A stretch of 64,000 nucleotides of DNA, from positions 46,563,824 to 46,627,823 of the forward strand of contig NC_084600.1 of NCBI RefSeq assembly GCF_033807715.1. Reading direction: 5' to 3'. The first letter of the stretch is position 1. Every line of letters begins with the position of its first letter. A program made the position numbers and the translations under genes. Below, one piece after another: positions 1 to 32,998 of the stretch. The notes beneath the pieces are model-generated. The model was given only the letters and a program-made list of their open reading frames with translations, was not told where the DNA came from and did no database searches. The stretch is from Cololabis saira. Its lineage: Eukaryota; Chordata; Actinopteri; Beloniformes; Belonidae.

Positions 1-204
1 TACATCAGATGATAGTGATAATGCATTGGACTGAGTCAAAACAATGTAATTCAAACTTTCTATTTTAATTATGCAACATATTTGCATGAAAAAACACACT
101 GAAACACAATGAAAAGTGCAGTGTGTGCATTATTCTTAGATACAAAATACTCTAAATAAAATGCAGTGTCTCACCCACACTGAAATCACAAAATAAAGTG
201 CAGC
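1..204. mobile_element. hAT-family remnant running off the left edge
   Basis: The reverse complement of bases 1-50 shares several stretches (ATCATCTGATGTA, TTTTGACTCAGT) with the interior of the complete element at 22518-23133. This is therefore probably the inside of a second copy of that family. No coding sequence is visible. Confidence 0.5.
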
Positions 205-325
205 TAGGGGTGGGCAAAAATATTGATACAGCAATATATCGCGATACATACATTGAATATCGATATCGTATCGGGAGACTATGTATTGCGATATATTGCT
301 GTATCAATATTTTTGCCCACCCCTA
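205..325. mobile_element. Near-perfect palindromic MITE end (hAT-like TAGGGGTGGGC ends)
   Basis: Two arms of about 46 bp, starting TAGGGGTGGGCAAAAATATT and ending with its reverse complement, differ at about one position and enclose a ~29-bp centre. The ends resemble those of the 616-bp element at 22518. It lies in the synj1 intron downstream of exon 7. Confidence 0.7.
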
Positions 326-530
326 CCGCTAACAGATAACCGCTAACAGATAACTGCTAACAGATAACTGCTAACAGATAACTGCTAACAGATAACTGCA
401 GATAACTGCTAACAGATAACTGCTAACAGATAACTGCTAACAGATAACTGCAGATAACTGCTAACAGATAACTGCTAACAGATAACCGCTAACAGATAAC
501 CGCTAACAGATAACCGCTAACAGGTAACTG
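326..530. repeat. 14-bp minisatellite (GCTAACAGATAACT)
   Basis: About 14 tandem copies of a 14-bp unit, with occasional shortened units, lie between the palindrome and synj1 exon 7. They lie on the donor side of the exon and contain no exon sequence. Confidence 0.9.
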
Positions 531-546
531 AGGAACTGCGTCTCAC

Positions 547-22351
<21,805 letters not shown>

Positions 22352-22517
22352 GATTATCCGGGGTTAAAACACTACGTTATGACCTGAAACAACAGAGAGA
22401 AAAACTACGTTATGACCTGAAACAAGAAACAGAGAGAGAAAAAACTACGTTATGAACTGGAACAAGAGAGAAAGAGAAGAACGCCATGATTTATCAGAGA
22501 CTTAAAACACTACGTTA
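22352..22517. repeat. Copies of the synj1 exon 1 acceptor and start region
   Basis: The 5'UTR/acceptor block (ACTACGTTATGACCTGAAAC) is repeated with acceptor borders at 22383 (real), 22416, 22456 and, beyond an inserted hAT element, 23145. At about 22480-22491 the array also holds GAACGCCATGATT, a partial copy of the start-codon region. Confidence 0.8.
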
Positions 22518-23133
22518 TAGGGCTGGGCAAAAATATCGATATGGCAATATATCGCAATACTTTTCCAGCCGATTCAATATCGATATTAAAAATTTGAATA
22601 TCGATTTTTTTTTTTTTTTTTATATTTTTTATCCCCTTTCTTGTGTTTATTATCATTTGCCACATAAATTAAATTAAAGCAACCTCATACTAAATTTAAT
22701 GTTAATTTCATATGATGTAAATAATATGAAAAACATATACAAATATGTTGTAACTTTAGCTTGTATAGTTATAATAAAACATTGTTTTGACTCAGTTCGT
22801 CCCATGAATATAATATAATATAATCTGATGAACGTGCAACTGGGATTTTAAGATCCATCACTATCATCTGATGTACATTTATACAACTGGGATTTTAAGA
22901 TCCATCACTATCATCTGATGTACATTTATACAACTGGGATTTTAAGATCCATCACTATCATCTGATGTACATTTATACAACTGGGATTTTAAGATGTGTA
23001 ATGCATTTTTACATTTTGTAGAATATAATAATCGGGATATCGCATAATCGGGATATCGCAATGTGTATCGTATCGTGGCTCAAGTATCGTGATGCGTATC
23101 GTATCGTGAGGTCCTTCCCAATACCCACCCCTA
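22518..23133. mobile_element. 616-bp hAT element with perfect 8-bp target duplication
   Basis: Ends TAGGGCTGGGCAAAAATATC and CCCACCCCTA, flanked on both sides by CTACGTTA (22510-22517 and 23134-23141). Inside is a ~61-bp direct repeat (ACTGGGATTTTAAGATCCAT...CATCTGATGTACATT), about three times. It landed inside the acceptor-copy array of synj1 exon 1. Confidence 0.88.
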
Positions 23134-23384
23134 CTACGTTAGGACCTGGAACAAGAGAGAAAGAGAAGAAACAACAGATCAACACTGATATAATCAGACT
23201 TTAGTTCTCCAGACTCTGATAACTGAGAGTCCGTTACCATGGTGACAGAATCTGGTATCAGCATCTTCCTCTGGTTCATGTACAGTTTTGTAAACTATTT
23301 GTATTTTGCATCTGATTTAATGTTTTGGTGCACCTGCATGTGTCTGTATTTAATTATTACAGTTTTGTGTTTATAACTACAGAA

Positions 23385-23620
23385 GAGTATAGGGGCAGGC
23401 AGGAGAGAAATAAAATAATATTTTAGAGGAGGAAGATTTTTTTTTCATTATGCACTTTGAGAAAAAAGTCGAAATGTCGAGAAAAAAGGCAAAATTTTGA
23501 CTTTATTCTTGAAATTGTATTTCAACATTGATCTCGACATTTCGACTTTTTTTCTCGACATGCACAATAAAAAAAAATCTTCCCCTGTCAAATATTTTTC
23601 TCCTGCCTGCCCCTGATACT
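23385..23620. mobile_element. Palindromic MITE, TCGAAATGTCGAG family
   Basis: TIRs AGGGGCAGGCAGGAGA and TCTCCTGCCTGCCCCT, continuing inward through GAAGATTTTTTTT/CATTATGCACTT and inverted TCGAGAAAAAAG/CTTTTTTTCTCGA iterations. Confidence 0.85.
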
Positions 23621-23833
23621 CTCCCATTTATAACGGCCTTGTTTGAATAAATATAGGAATAATATTTGCACATCGTTATGATTGATTAAGCATCAGGTCC
23701 ATTTCAGTGATGCTGATATACGGTGTAATCTGATTACTATTTAAATCTGAGTTCAGTGAGCGAAATAACCGGAGTCAAATTCCCAGTCTGGCAAGTTCAA
23801 ACTTGGCCAATAAAGATGATTCTGATTCTGGTT

Positions 23834-24243
23834 CACTGCAAAAACTCAAAATATCACCAGGAATATTTGTCTTATTTCTAGTTAAAATGTCTCATTTTTA
23901 GTCAAAAAATCTCATTAAACTTAAAACAAGACTCATTACTGGAAAAATAACTTGTTATTTGACAATTTTCACCTGTTTCAAGTAGATTTTCACTTGAAAT
24001 AAGTAGAAAAATCTGCCAGTGGAACAAGATTTATCTTCTTATTACAAGCAAAAAAATCGTGTTTCACTGGCAGATTTTTCTACTTATTTTAAGTGAAAAT
24101 CTACTTGAAACAGGTGAAAATTGTTGTTTTTTCCAGTGATGAGTCTTGTTTTAAGTGTAATGAGATTTTTTTTTACTAAAAATTAGACATTTTAACTAGA
24201 AATAAGACAAATATTCTTGTTAAGATTTAGAGTTTTTGCAGTG
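23834..24243. mobile_element. CACTGCAAAAACTC palindromic MITE, complete
   Basis: From CACTGCAAAAACTCAAAATA to GAGTTTTTGCAGTG. Its right half is the start of the 991-bp tandem duplication that follows. Confidence 0.88.
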
Positions 24244-26046
24244 CAGCGTGTACAGTATGTGCTGCTTATTATATGCATTTATATCCATGATAAAGTCAAT
24301 TTTTATGCTCATTTAAGGACATCCTCTTGTCCAGCCTCTAGAGCGTTTATGGACCTCCTTGCATAAATACCGTCTATTGTTTTTTATGGTAATTGTATTA
24401 CTGACTTTTGCATGCTTTTGCATTTTACAACCACAATGTGTGTAAATAGGTGAGGTGAACTGTAGAATAATGTTATTATAATGTGATAAAGGTCTTTTGT
24501 TCATTGTTCTGGTTTAAATGTTAAGAGGAGGAAGCCTAAAAAATCTGTCAAGTTATTGATGAGAAACACAGATTAAATACGTTTTCTTCTTCCCACTGCC
24601 TTTAGAATGTTAATGAATTAATTTGAATATTGAACCTGCGTCTGCTGTTAAAGGTATTTCATTTATTTTCTGTTGCACGCAGGTCAGTCATGTTTTAAAT
24701 GTTGTACCGATCGGAATAAATATAAACTGAACTGAACTCCCAGATCCAGGAAACGGGCAGCATCTCTCAGGGTTCCTACACATTTTTCAAGGTCAAATTC
24801 AAGAACTTTCAAGGGTCATTATCAAAATCTTCCAGCACCTTAATCTCTGGGGTCAAATATCTACAGGAATATATATATTAGTAATTATTTATTCCGCTTT
24901 TTATCACAATTATGTACATTGTATCGTACTGTAACATCTAGTTATGTTTGATCTTACTGATTTTATTTCTCCTTGTAATAAATAAACTACAGTCAGAGTT
25001 ATAAGCTGTTTCTCTGATGAAACTCATCACTCAGAGTCTCAGGGTAATCTTGTTCCACTGGCAGATTTTTCTACTTATTTTAAGTGAAAATCTACTTGAA
25101 ACAGGTGAAAATTGTTGTTTTTTCCAGTGATGAGTCTTGTTTTAAGTGTAATGAGATTTTTTTTTACTAAAAATTAGACATTTTAACTAGAAATAAGACA
25201 AATATTCTTGTTAAGATTTAGAGTTTTTGCAGTGCAGCGTGTACAGTATGTGCTGCTTATTATATGCATTTATATCCATGATAAAGTCAATTTTTATGCT
25301 CATTTAAGGACATCCTCTTGTCCAGCCTCTAGAGCGTTTATGGACCTCCTTGCATAAATACCGTCTATTGTTTTTTATGGTAATTGTATTACTGACTTTT
25401 GCATGCTTTTGCATTTTACAACCACAATGTGTGTAAATAGGTGAGGTGAACTGTAGAATAATGTTATTATAATGTGATAAAGGTCTTTTGTTCATTGTTC
25501 TGGTTTAAATGTTAAGAGGAGGAAGCCTAAAAAATCTGTCAAGTTATTGATGAGAAACACAGATTAAATACGTTTTCTTCTTCCCACTGCCTTTAGAATG
25601 TTAATGAATTAATTTGAATATTGAACCTGCGTCTGCTGTTAAAGGTATTTCATTTATTTTCTGTTGCACGCAGGTCAGTCATGTTTTAAATGTTGTACCG
25701 ATCGGAATAAATATAAACTGAACTGAACTCCCAGATCCAGGAAACGGGCAGCATCTCTCAGGGTTCCTACACATTTTTCAAGGTCAAATTCAAGAACTTT
25801 CAAGGGTCATTATCAAAATCTTCCAGCACCTTAATCTCTGGGGTCAAATATCTACAGGAATATATATATTAGTAATTATTTATTCCGCTTTTTATCACAA
25901 TTATGTACATTGTATCGTACTGTAACATCTAGTTATGTTTGATCTTACTGATTTTATTTCTCCTTGTAATAAATAAACTACAGTCAGAGTTATAAGCTGT
26001 TTCTCTGATGAAACTCATCACTCAGAGTCTCAGGGTAATCTTGTTC
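24065..26046. repeat. Tandem duplication of a 991-bp unit
   Basis: 24065-25055 and 25056-26046 appear identical by eye over the full length. Each unit starts with the right half of the palindromic MITE and continues with a LINE-like 3' tail (AGGAGGAAGCCTAAAAAATC to AATAAATATAAACTGAACTG) and a hAT-like end (AGGGTTCCTACACATTTTTC). A third MITE right half at 26047 closes the array, which suggests exchange between MITE halves. Confidence 0.93.
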
Positions 26047-26226
26047 CACTGGCAGATTTTTCTACTTATTTTAAGTGAAAATCTACTTGAAACAGGTGAA
26101 AATTGTTGTTTTTTCCAGTGATGAGTCTTGTTTTAAGTGTAATGAGATTTATTTTTTACTAAAAATGAGACATTTTAACTAGAAATAAGACAAATATTCT
26201 TGTTTAGATTTTGAGTTTTTGCAGTG
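26047..26226. mobile_element. Right half of the CACTGCAAAAACTC MITE
   Basis: Third occurrence of the half-element that bounds the 991-bp duplication. It differs slightly from the other two (GAGATTTATTTTTTAC), as expected if it is the older boundary copy. Confidence 0.85.
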
Positions 26227-26270
26227 TGGGGTGGATCTAGTAAGTCTATTGGAAAATGTAATAATTTTGA

Positions 26271-26945
26271 TAAAACGTGTTTGCAGGATAAAGATACAGT
26301 TGAGGTTGCTCCTGAAGGTTCTTGCCCAAATGACATTGCAGTATGAGATATAAGTTATATATGTTATATATCTGTAACATCATTACAGATACCCTTGAGG
26401 ATGATGAAGATATGTCAAGACAGAGGAGAATGCTTTATATACAAGCAAATATGTTGGTTAGAAAATTTCATCATTGTACTACTGAGGTAAAAGTAAACCT
26501 GTTTAGAACATACTGCACCCCCCTATATACAGCCCCATTGTGGGTGAACTATAAAAGGGGGAGCCTTCAAAAACTACAAGTAGCCTACAACGATTGTCTA
26601 AGAATCCTGTTACATAAACCTAGGAGCACCAGAGCTAGTGAGCTCCTCTGCTCCTTGGGTCTCACCACCTTTAAGGCTCTCTTAAGGAACCTGACATATA
26701 AGTTCATGTGCCGACTGGACTCGTCATTGAATGGTCTAATTAGGCTGATGACGGACCCCAGCCGTAGCTCTGTCAGGTACACGTCCACCATTAGAGGACG
26801 GTGGAATGAGTGTCTCTCTTGAACTGTAAACTGTATTTTATATTTGTCTCTCTATATATGCATTTGTATTTTATTCTTTTATTTTTTTATTCTCTTATGT
26901 GTTGTATTGTTCCTACCATGTGGGCCATGAGCCTGTAATAAATTC
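26271..26945 (+). mobile_element. 5'-truncated LINE: C-terminal end of a reverse transcriptase
   Basis: The frame 26343-26822 contains EDDEDMSRQRRMLYIQANML, FRTYCTPLYTAPLWVNY, LQKLQVAYNDCLRILL and LLRNLTYKFMCRLDSS, the C-terminal signature of a non-LTR retrotransposon (Rex1/jockey-like) common in fish. A 3'UTR ending ATGAGCCTGTAATAAATTCT follows. It has no N-terminal RT or endonuclease part, so it cannot move on its own. Confidence 0.85.
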
Positions 26946-27365
26946 TATATAAGGATAAATCATAGTGTAATATACATTAATACAGATGTTTCTTGGTAAT
27001 AGATAGAAGTCTGAATCATTTCTGCTCTGAGTTTCATTCATGACCAACCCTGACGTTTGTTAACAGGAAATTAGTCACATTAACACGTTCTGATCTGAAT
27101 CCTGGATTAGGAAATCCTGATGATCTCAGGATCTTCCTTTCTTTTGCATGTATTTGTTATAGAGGGACATTAATGAACATTAATGTTCATTAATGTTCAT
27201 TAATGTAGCGTTTACATTTTTAACATGTACATTAATTAATGTTCATTAATGAACATTTTAAAAATATAAATGCTCCCAATTGTAGCCAAAAGGTTAATTT
27301 CCATTGGCCGAAGGAACACGACACGTTTAGTGATAATCAATGCAGAAACCTGATCAAGGAGATAT

Positions 27366-27540
27366 CAATCAGGACTGATCAAATATCGATCAGGAGTGAT
27401 CCGTTATCGATCAGGAGTGATCCGTTATCGATCAGGAGTGATCCGTTATCGATCAGGAGTGATCCGTTATCGATCAGGAGTGATCCGTTATCGATCAGGA
27501 GTGATCCGTTATCGATCAGGAGTGATCCGTTATCGATCGA
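27366..27540 (+). repeat. 21-bp minisatellite (GATCAGGAGTGATCCGTTATC)-type, eight units
   Basis: Near-identical units of 21 bp built from GATCAGGAGTGATCC + GTTATC. A diverged stretch of the same array continues at 27776-28060 after an inserted LINE tail. Confidence 0.93.
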
Positions 27541-27775
27541 CCGTTTATGTATTAGTGCATTCTGTCCATTTTTTTAAATATTATGGTTATTATGTCTTAT
27601 TTCAATAAATCTTAACATTGTATCTGTTTAGCACTTTACCTGCCCAGGGACTACAGGCGGAAATTAGCAATTGTTGCTATAACCTGGCTCAAAGCATCTC
27701 TTCTTGTTTTACAAGATTAATGTTTTTTTTTGTGCATTATCCCTGTTTTAAATAAATAAATTCAATCAATCAATC
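27541..27775 (+). mobile_element. LINE 3'-tail insertion splitting the GATC array
   Basis: Sequence with TGCCCAGGGACTACAGGCGG, TTAAATAAATAAATTCAATC and a terminal (CAAT)n run. It looks like a 5'-truncated L2/CR1-type LINE end. Array units resume directly after it. Confidence 0.6.
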
Positions 27776-28060
27776 AATCAGGAGTGATCCGTTATCGATC
27801 AGGTATCAATCAGTTATCAATCAGGAGTGATCAGGTTTGATCAGGATTGATCAGGTATCAATCAGTTATCAATCAGGATTGATCAGGTTTGATCAAATAT
27901 CGATCAGGATTGATCAGATATTGATCAGTTATCCATCAGTTATCCATCAGGTGTGACCTGGCAGTTGACTGATCAGTTATCAGTCAGGAATGATCAGGGG
28001 TGATCAGACATTGATCAAGAGTGACCTGGCAGGTGACTGATCAGTATTGATCAGGTGCGA
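27776..28060 (+). repeat. Diverged GATCAGG/TATCAATCAG array
   Basis: Degenerate continuation of the 21-bp array with TGATCAGG and TATCAATCAG words. Confidence 0.8.
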
Positions 28061-28321
28061 TCAGGGTGACAGCAGGAGATGACGTCACAGGCCCAGCCCG
28101 ACTGCATCGGTCACGACTCCCCCCCTAACTACCAGGTGATTAACCAGGTGATTAAACCTAATTAAACTGACCAGGTTCAGGTTCTGGTTCAGAACCAGGT
28201 CCGTTAGCCGTTAGCAGGTTAGCTAGATTAAACACTAGCTGGAGATTCTTCCTGGAGGTGAATTAAACCTCCCGGTCCGGATTAACGAGCAGCAGCACCG
28301 AGGTTACAGGTTTATACTCAC

Positions 28322-28440
28322 GAACTACAGGCCTGGGCTCGGTTTCATCGGGTCAGAGGAGGATCTGCAGGTTCTGCTCCGTCTCTGCTGCCGGTACTGG
28401 TTCTGGTTCTGGTACTGGTTTACTGCTGTCACAACATCCC
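28322..28440 (-). promoter_or_regulatory. synj1: Probable synj1 transcription start region and noncoding first exon
   Basis: On the minus strand a GC-rich stretch ends in a consensus donor TAGTTC|GTGAGTATA (border 28322). It would splice to the acceptor at 22383 in front of the synj1 start codon. Immediately upstream is the GCGCAGGCGC array. The transcription start cannot be placed to the base; the exon call is inference from the donor, the base composition and the position. Confidence 0.55.
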
Positions 28441-28442
28441 CC

Positions 28443-28625
28443 CGCCGCGCAGGCGCAGTGGTACGGTCCGGGGAAACCACGCCCCCCAAGGCGCAGGCGC
28501 AGTGGTACGCCCCTCCCCCCCACGGCGCAGGCGCAGTGGTACGGTCCGGAGGAAACCACGCCCCTCGCGGCGCAGGCGCAGTGGTACGGCCCCCCCCCTC
28601 ACGGCGCAGGCGCAGTGGTACGGTC
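28443..28625. promoter_or_regulatory. Five-copy NRF1-like promoter array
   Basis: GCGCAGGCGCAGTGGTACG occurs five times at intervals of about 33-47 bp. Each holds GCGCAGGCGC, close to the NRF1 core (GCGCAxGCGC). Spacers contain CCACGCCCC GC boxes. NRF1 sites are common in CpG promoters of neuronal housekeeping genes, and this array lies just upstream of the likely synj1 first exon. Confidence 0.7.
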
Positions 28626-28636
28626 CTGCTCCGTCT

Positions 28637-29501
28637 TTTTTTTTTTTTAAACAAACTTTATTCAACATTTTCAAAATTACAAAATTCATTTGAGGAAACA
28701 TTAGTTTTTTTTTTTGTTTTTTTTTTTTTATTGAACATAATTTTTTAAACAAGAAAAACACACTTTATACAAAACTACCAGTAGAGGAAATATAAGAAAA
28801 AAGAACATCCTGGAGGTTTTTTGAACAAGAGACATATAAACAAAAATAAGAGACAAATAAAGTTAAAACAAAGGAACAGAAAGGCATTTTAAAGCAAAAA
28901 GCATCAACATTTCGGAAAGAGACTTAAAATAAAAGATACTTTGATATATCGGTTACACATTTTTTTGCAGTTATTTGACTTAATATTTTTTAAAGAAACA
29001 AAAAACTTGTGAAATCATTAATAAAAAGATGGAAAGAAGCTTCATTTTTCTCCACTTACAACAGTACGTGATATTTATTTAGCCAGTAAGAGAATGACAT
29101 TAACTAAGAAGGACAGTGATTTGTCAATAGTATCTATATAACAAATAATGTTAACGATTTCTAAATTTGGAATGTCATTCATTTTTAAAGATAGACAATT
29201 TCTTTTTTTTTTTTTTTTTTTTTTTTTCCCTTGTCTGCACACATATTAATGATTGATACCATGACGGTAGAGATAGCCAATTTCTAATTTCTTGCCAAAA
29301 AATGTTTGAGACAGGACAAAATAAAAACATGTGATCAAGTGATTCTTCCGATTCATTGCAAAAAACACAGGAGTCAACTTCAAATTTAAATCTATGTCTC
29401 AAGAATTCAGCAGTTGGATACATTTTATTAATCAATTTAAAACAAGAGTACCTGGCTGCAGGCAAGATGGCCGACAAGGGTGCCGCCATATTTCCATCCA
29501 T
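28637..29501 (-). mobile_element. L1-like LINE, minus strand, 5'-truncated
   Basis: Minus-strand reading ends with AATAAAGTTTGTTTAAAAAA (poly-A tail at 28637) and has, at 29240-29480, FKLINKMYPTAEFLRHRF, CVFCNESEESLDHMFLFC and NIFWQEIRNWLS. This is the Cys-Cys-His-Cys zinc-knuckle-like C-terminus of L1-type ORF2. A second poly-T tract at 28705-28732 suggests a second tail. The zinc motif residues are intact but the rest is missing. Confidence 0.75.
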
Positions 29502-29579
29502 ACCGGAAGTTGGTCACTTCGTTAATATTGTGGCGTTATTATATTGTGTTCGTTAATATTCGTTAATAATATCACTTTG

Positions 29580-30560
29580 CTGCTCAACTGCAGCAACGTC
29601 AGTTCACACGCAGCAGATCGAGCTGGCAGGATGTCAGATATGAAGGGGAGCATGTAGAATCTGGTGCGTTTCTTTTTCTGATACCACATCCTTTTCTTAT
29701 ATTTAATAGCAGAAAGGAACGAGACATGGCTGGAAACACGTCTTTAAAAAGGCAAATTGCCACGTGATCCTCAGATGATGATGCAACCTTTGGATAAATG
29801 TATAATCTCATGATTCCAGCCGAACAGGCGGTGTTCACAAACTCCCCGGCTCCAGGTGGGATCTGAGGTCACACTAAGGATGGAGCTCAACAAACCACAG
29901 TCCATCTGCACCACAGAAGAACCAGGTGTAAGGCTAAAAGAATAAACATAAATCTATAACAAAGACGTAAACACATCAGGGTTGTGGCCAAACCAACAGT
30001 ACATTCCTAAAAAGACCCAAAGCACTGGTGAGCTCAACATTACAAGACCTAAAATATCCCTGAAGACAAACGGGATGATTTCAGAATCCTTTTCTTTATG
30101 AAGAAAAACCCTTCACATCATTAGATGAAGTTAAGAGTCGTCTGGAGAAGTAGAGGCCTTCATGAATGCAAACCCAGAGGTTTTACAACATGAGAAAAAC
30201 ACAGGAATCATTCAGGATCAGGAAGGTCAGGCCAGACTTTACAGAAGAAGAAGACTTCCGTGTTCTGACATCTACTTCTGTGGACAGATGACACCAAGAT
30301 GAACTTGGAACAAAATGATGGGGAGAAAAAAGACTGGAAGAAAGAAAGGAGCAATTCATGATCGAAAGCAGACCACGTAACGTGTCAACCACGGCGGAGG
30401 CAGCATTATGGTATGGACATGTATGACTGCTAATGAAACGGGCTCCCTGGTGTTTCACTGGTGATGTGACTGCAGACAGAAGTAGTCAAATTAATTCTGA
30501 GATGTATAAGGTCGTGCTCTACGCACATTCAGACAAATGATATGAAACTGTTATGTGTGT
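29580..30560 (+). mobile_element. Decayed Tc1-like transposon
   Basis: Near 30265-30480 the plus strand preserves transposase landmarks in broken frames: TGGACAGATGACACCAAGAT (W-T-D-D-T-K), then AACCACGGCGGAGGCAGCAT (N-H-G-G-G-S) followed by ATGGTATGGACATG. Frameshifts and stops are frequent, so it is a fossil. Confidence 0.6.
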
Positions 30561-31020
30561 CTTATTTGTTGCTTGTTTAACATTCTTCTATTCTTTAAAA
30601 ATAAATAAATAAATGAATAAAATAAATGGATATCTGTATTTGCACAGCAGTTATTCTATTTCCTTTCAGATTAGTAAAGCACATTTCATCTTGCATCAAT
30701 TTAATCCAGTAGTATTTACGTTATTTACCATAAATTTGAATCATATTTCACAAGAAGTGTCTTAGCCAGATATGATATTTGAAAATCTGAAGACCCAGTC
30801 CTTTACTGACATTATTACTGACATTATTTGAACTAACTTATACATAAAAAGATTAGTGGCAGGTCATAAATAATGATAATATACATATTAAAATAATGAG
30901 ATTTAAGATTCAAAGTGTATTTGTCATATGCTCAGTTATAGATGTATTAAATGCAGTGAAATGTAGGTCTGAGTCATTTTAACAACATTAAATGCAACAG
31001 TTAATGTTTTAAAGCAAAAC

Positions 31021-31220
31021 CAGTATTACTAGAATTCAGTTCAATTCAATTTTATTTATATAGTGTCTATTACAATACAAGCTGTCTCTAGGTACTTTCC
31101 AGAGACCCAGAACATGAGTCCCGAGAAATTATTTCCTAAACAACGGCAGGTAAAAACTCCCCTAGTCGGAGAAAAACCTTAAGCCGAACAGTGGAAAAAG
31201 AAAAACTCCTTTAGGAGGAA
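31021..31220. mobile_element. Dispersed fish repeat (TTCAATTCAATTTTATTTATATAG)-type tail
   Basis: TTCAATTCAATTTTATTTAT at the left and AGGAGGAAGAAACCTTGAGC at the right are the recurrent ends of a very common fish LINE/SINE tail. A shorter relative is at about 13795-13890. Confidence 0.6.
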
Positions 31221-31461
31221 GAAACCTTGAGCAGGGTTTGAGGTGAACTGCTGTGTCCCAGATTTATTAGCACAGAATGTGTCTGCCTTAAAAAGATGTC
31301 TGTGTTGCCATAAATATTGTAGTTGTCAATAAAGTCCCCTGATTGTTCAGCACACAAGGCTTTTAGCCATCTGTTGAGCATCAGGAGTCTGTTGAATATG
31401 CATCAGTGGTACGCAGCTTCCTCGGTTTAGATCAGGGGTCACCAACGCTGGTTCTCAAGAG

Positions 31462-31931
31462 CAGTGGTTCCCAAACTTTCTGTGCCCAAGGCACACCAAA
31501 GGACAAATACAAATTTCAAGGCACACCTATTGTGCAAAATAGCCTTATAACACGTGTTATCACTAATATCATCTGTTTATCTGTTAAGTTTATTATTTAC
31601 TAATGCCACATAAGATATGACAAAGACAACTATTCTACTCATGAAATATTTATTAACAAAATACTTCACAAAAATATTTAAACTTTATCAAATTGGGCTG
31701 CATCAAACACACCCATTTCAGGAGGATTTTTTAAAATAGTTTTTAGATAAAGAGTTTGCCTCTGTATTATGGAATGAGTGCATTATAAGTAGTATATAGT
31801 AAATTAAAATTATTTTTGTCTAGTTGTATACTATATTGCAGTAGGCTATGGTTGTCACAAAATCCCACGGCACACTTGGACTTTCCTCAAGGCACACCAG
31901 TGTGCCGCGGCACACTGTTTGGGAACCACTG
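31462..31931. mobile_element. Charlie-like hAT MITE (CAGTGGTTCCCAAAC ends)
   Basis: Termini CAGTGGTTCCCAAACTTTCT and CAGTGTTTGGGAACCACTG-type inverse, with sub-terminal AAGGCACACC on both sides. Non-coding. No clean 8-bp duplication was found. Confidence 0.75.
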
Positions 31932-32723
31932 ATCTACAGATCAGAGCACCATTATTTATGAAACTATAAATCCACTCCTTCATGTGTATGTGTCGTCTTT
32001 TTATGTGAAATTATGAGAAGACAGAAGTTTGGAATATTGGACTTTATTTAAATTAAAAATAAAGTTACATGGTGAAGAAAACCAGAACAACTTGACTGAT
32101 ATTCATTCAATAAATCCCAAAAAGAAGAGATTTTAATTAATAAACATTGTTTATTAAAGTCATTTAAATAAAATAAGACCTCATCTATCCAGGCCAAATC
32201 AAATCAATCAATATCCAACCCTGTTTACGTGACAGAAAAGATATATACATCTGAATATTTACAAAATTGGAAAAGCTAATAAGGCAAATTGATACTTTCT
32301 TTTTTTTGAGTGGTAACTAAATGAAGTTAGTTGTCAAAATCAATCAAAACGTGAATAATTTCTTGTTTATTCCAGTGAGACGAGCAGATTATTGACGACC
32401 TCCATCTGATCAGATCACACGGGACGTTTATCAGGAGTCACACAGTCGACTGATGTTTAAAATCTCCAGTTTACACATTTATGATTGATATTATGATGAA
32501 GTCAGACCTTAATGATACAGATAATAGACACAAGGAATAAATTCATGCAGATGTTTGTGCACGTGTAACTGTGCATCATCAATAATTGTGAATGATTCAT
32601 TGATAAGTAGTAAAAACCCAAAACCAAAAAAATAAAGTAAAACCAGTCAACTCAGTCGATTCATTTACAATCACAGAACCTGCTAACCTGTTATTTTTCT
32701 CCACAGAGGAACATAGAGGGAGT
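31932..32723. other. Intergenic AT-rich sequence
   Basis: Downstream of the MHC class I gene. No gene or clear repeat was recognised. Confidence 0.5.
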
Positions 32724-32729
32724 TTTATT
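32724..32729 (-). terminator. Candidate poly-A signal of the MHC class I gene
   Basis: TTTATT on the plus strand is AATAAA on the minus strand, about 226 bp past the stop codon. That would give a short 3'UTR. Confidence 0.5.
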
Positions 32730-32954
32730 TGATTTGCAAATATTTCAAAATATTTTAGAGAAATTTTCACTATTCATATTATACCAAAATAAGAAAAACA
32801 TAATTTATCTAAATATTTTTTTAATAATTTTGAATGCCGATCAAAAAATAATGCATGTATCATTTCCAATCTATAACAACATTCTGTGATTGCTCTTTTA
32901 ATATTTTGTTCAACACATAAATGAACTCACTGTTTTCGGGTTTTTGTTTGTTAT

Positions 32955-32998
32955 TCAGGCTTTAGGAAGCATCTTCTCGTTGCTCTCTTGGCTCTCAG
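32955..32998 (-). CDS. MHC class I exon 7 (cytoplasmic tail, stop)
   Basis: 44 nt encoding (P)ESQESNEKMLPKA and TGA at 32957-32955, after the acceptor CTTCTTCAG|CTGAG. Confidence 0.9.

Noticed and set aside
22486..22677. A second synj1 start at the GAACGCCATGATT copy
   Set aside because: It is a fragment of the start region within the acceptor array. The minus-strand reading from it does not continue into the exon 1 protein.
26343..26822. Intact 159-codon frame as a host gene
   Set aside because: The motifs are those of a LINE reverse-transcriptase C-terminus followed by a LINE-type 3' tail; it is a truncated mobile element.
27366..28060. Regular repeats considered as a CRISPR array
   Set aside because: Units are contiguous with no unique spacers, and the genome is a vertebrate. 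The same applies to all other arrays here.
28325..28761. Overlapping ~100-codon frames near 28.4 kb
   Set aside because: They read through the five-copy GC-rich promoter array in both directions and show no conservation or splice support.
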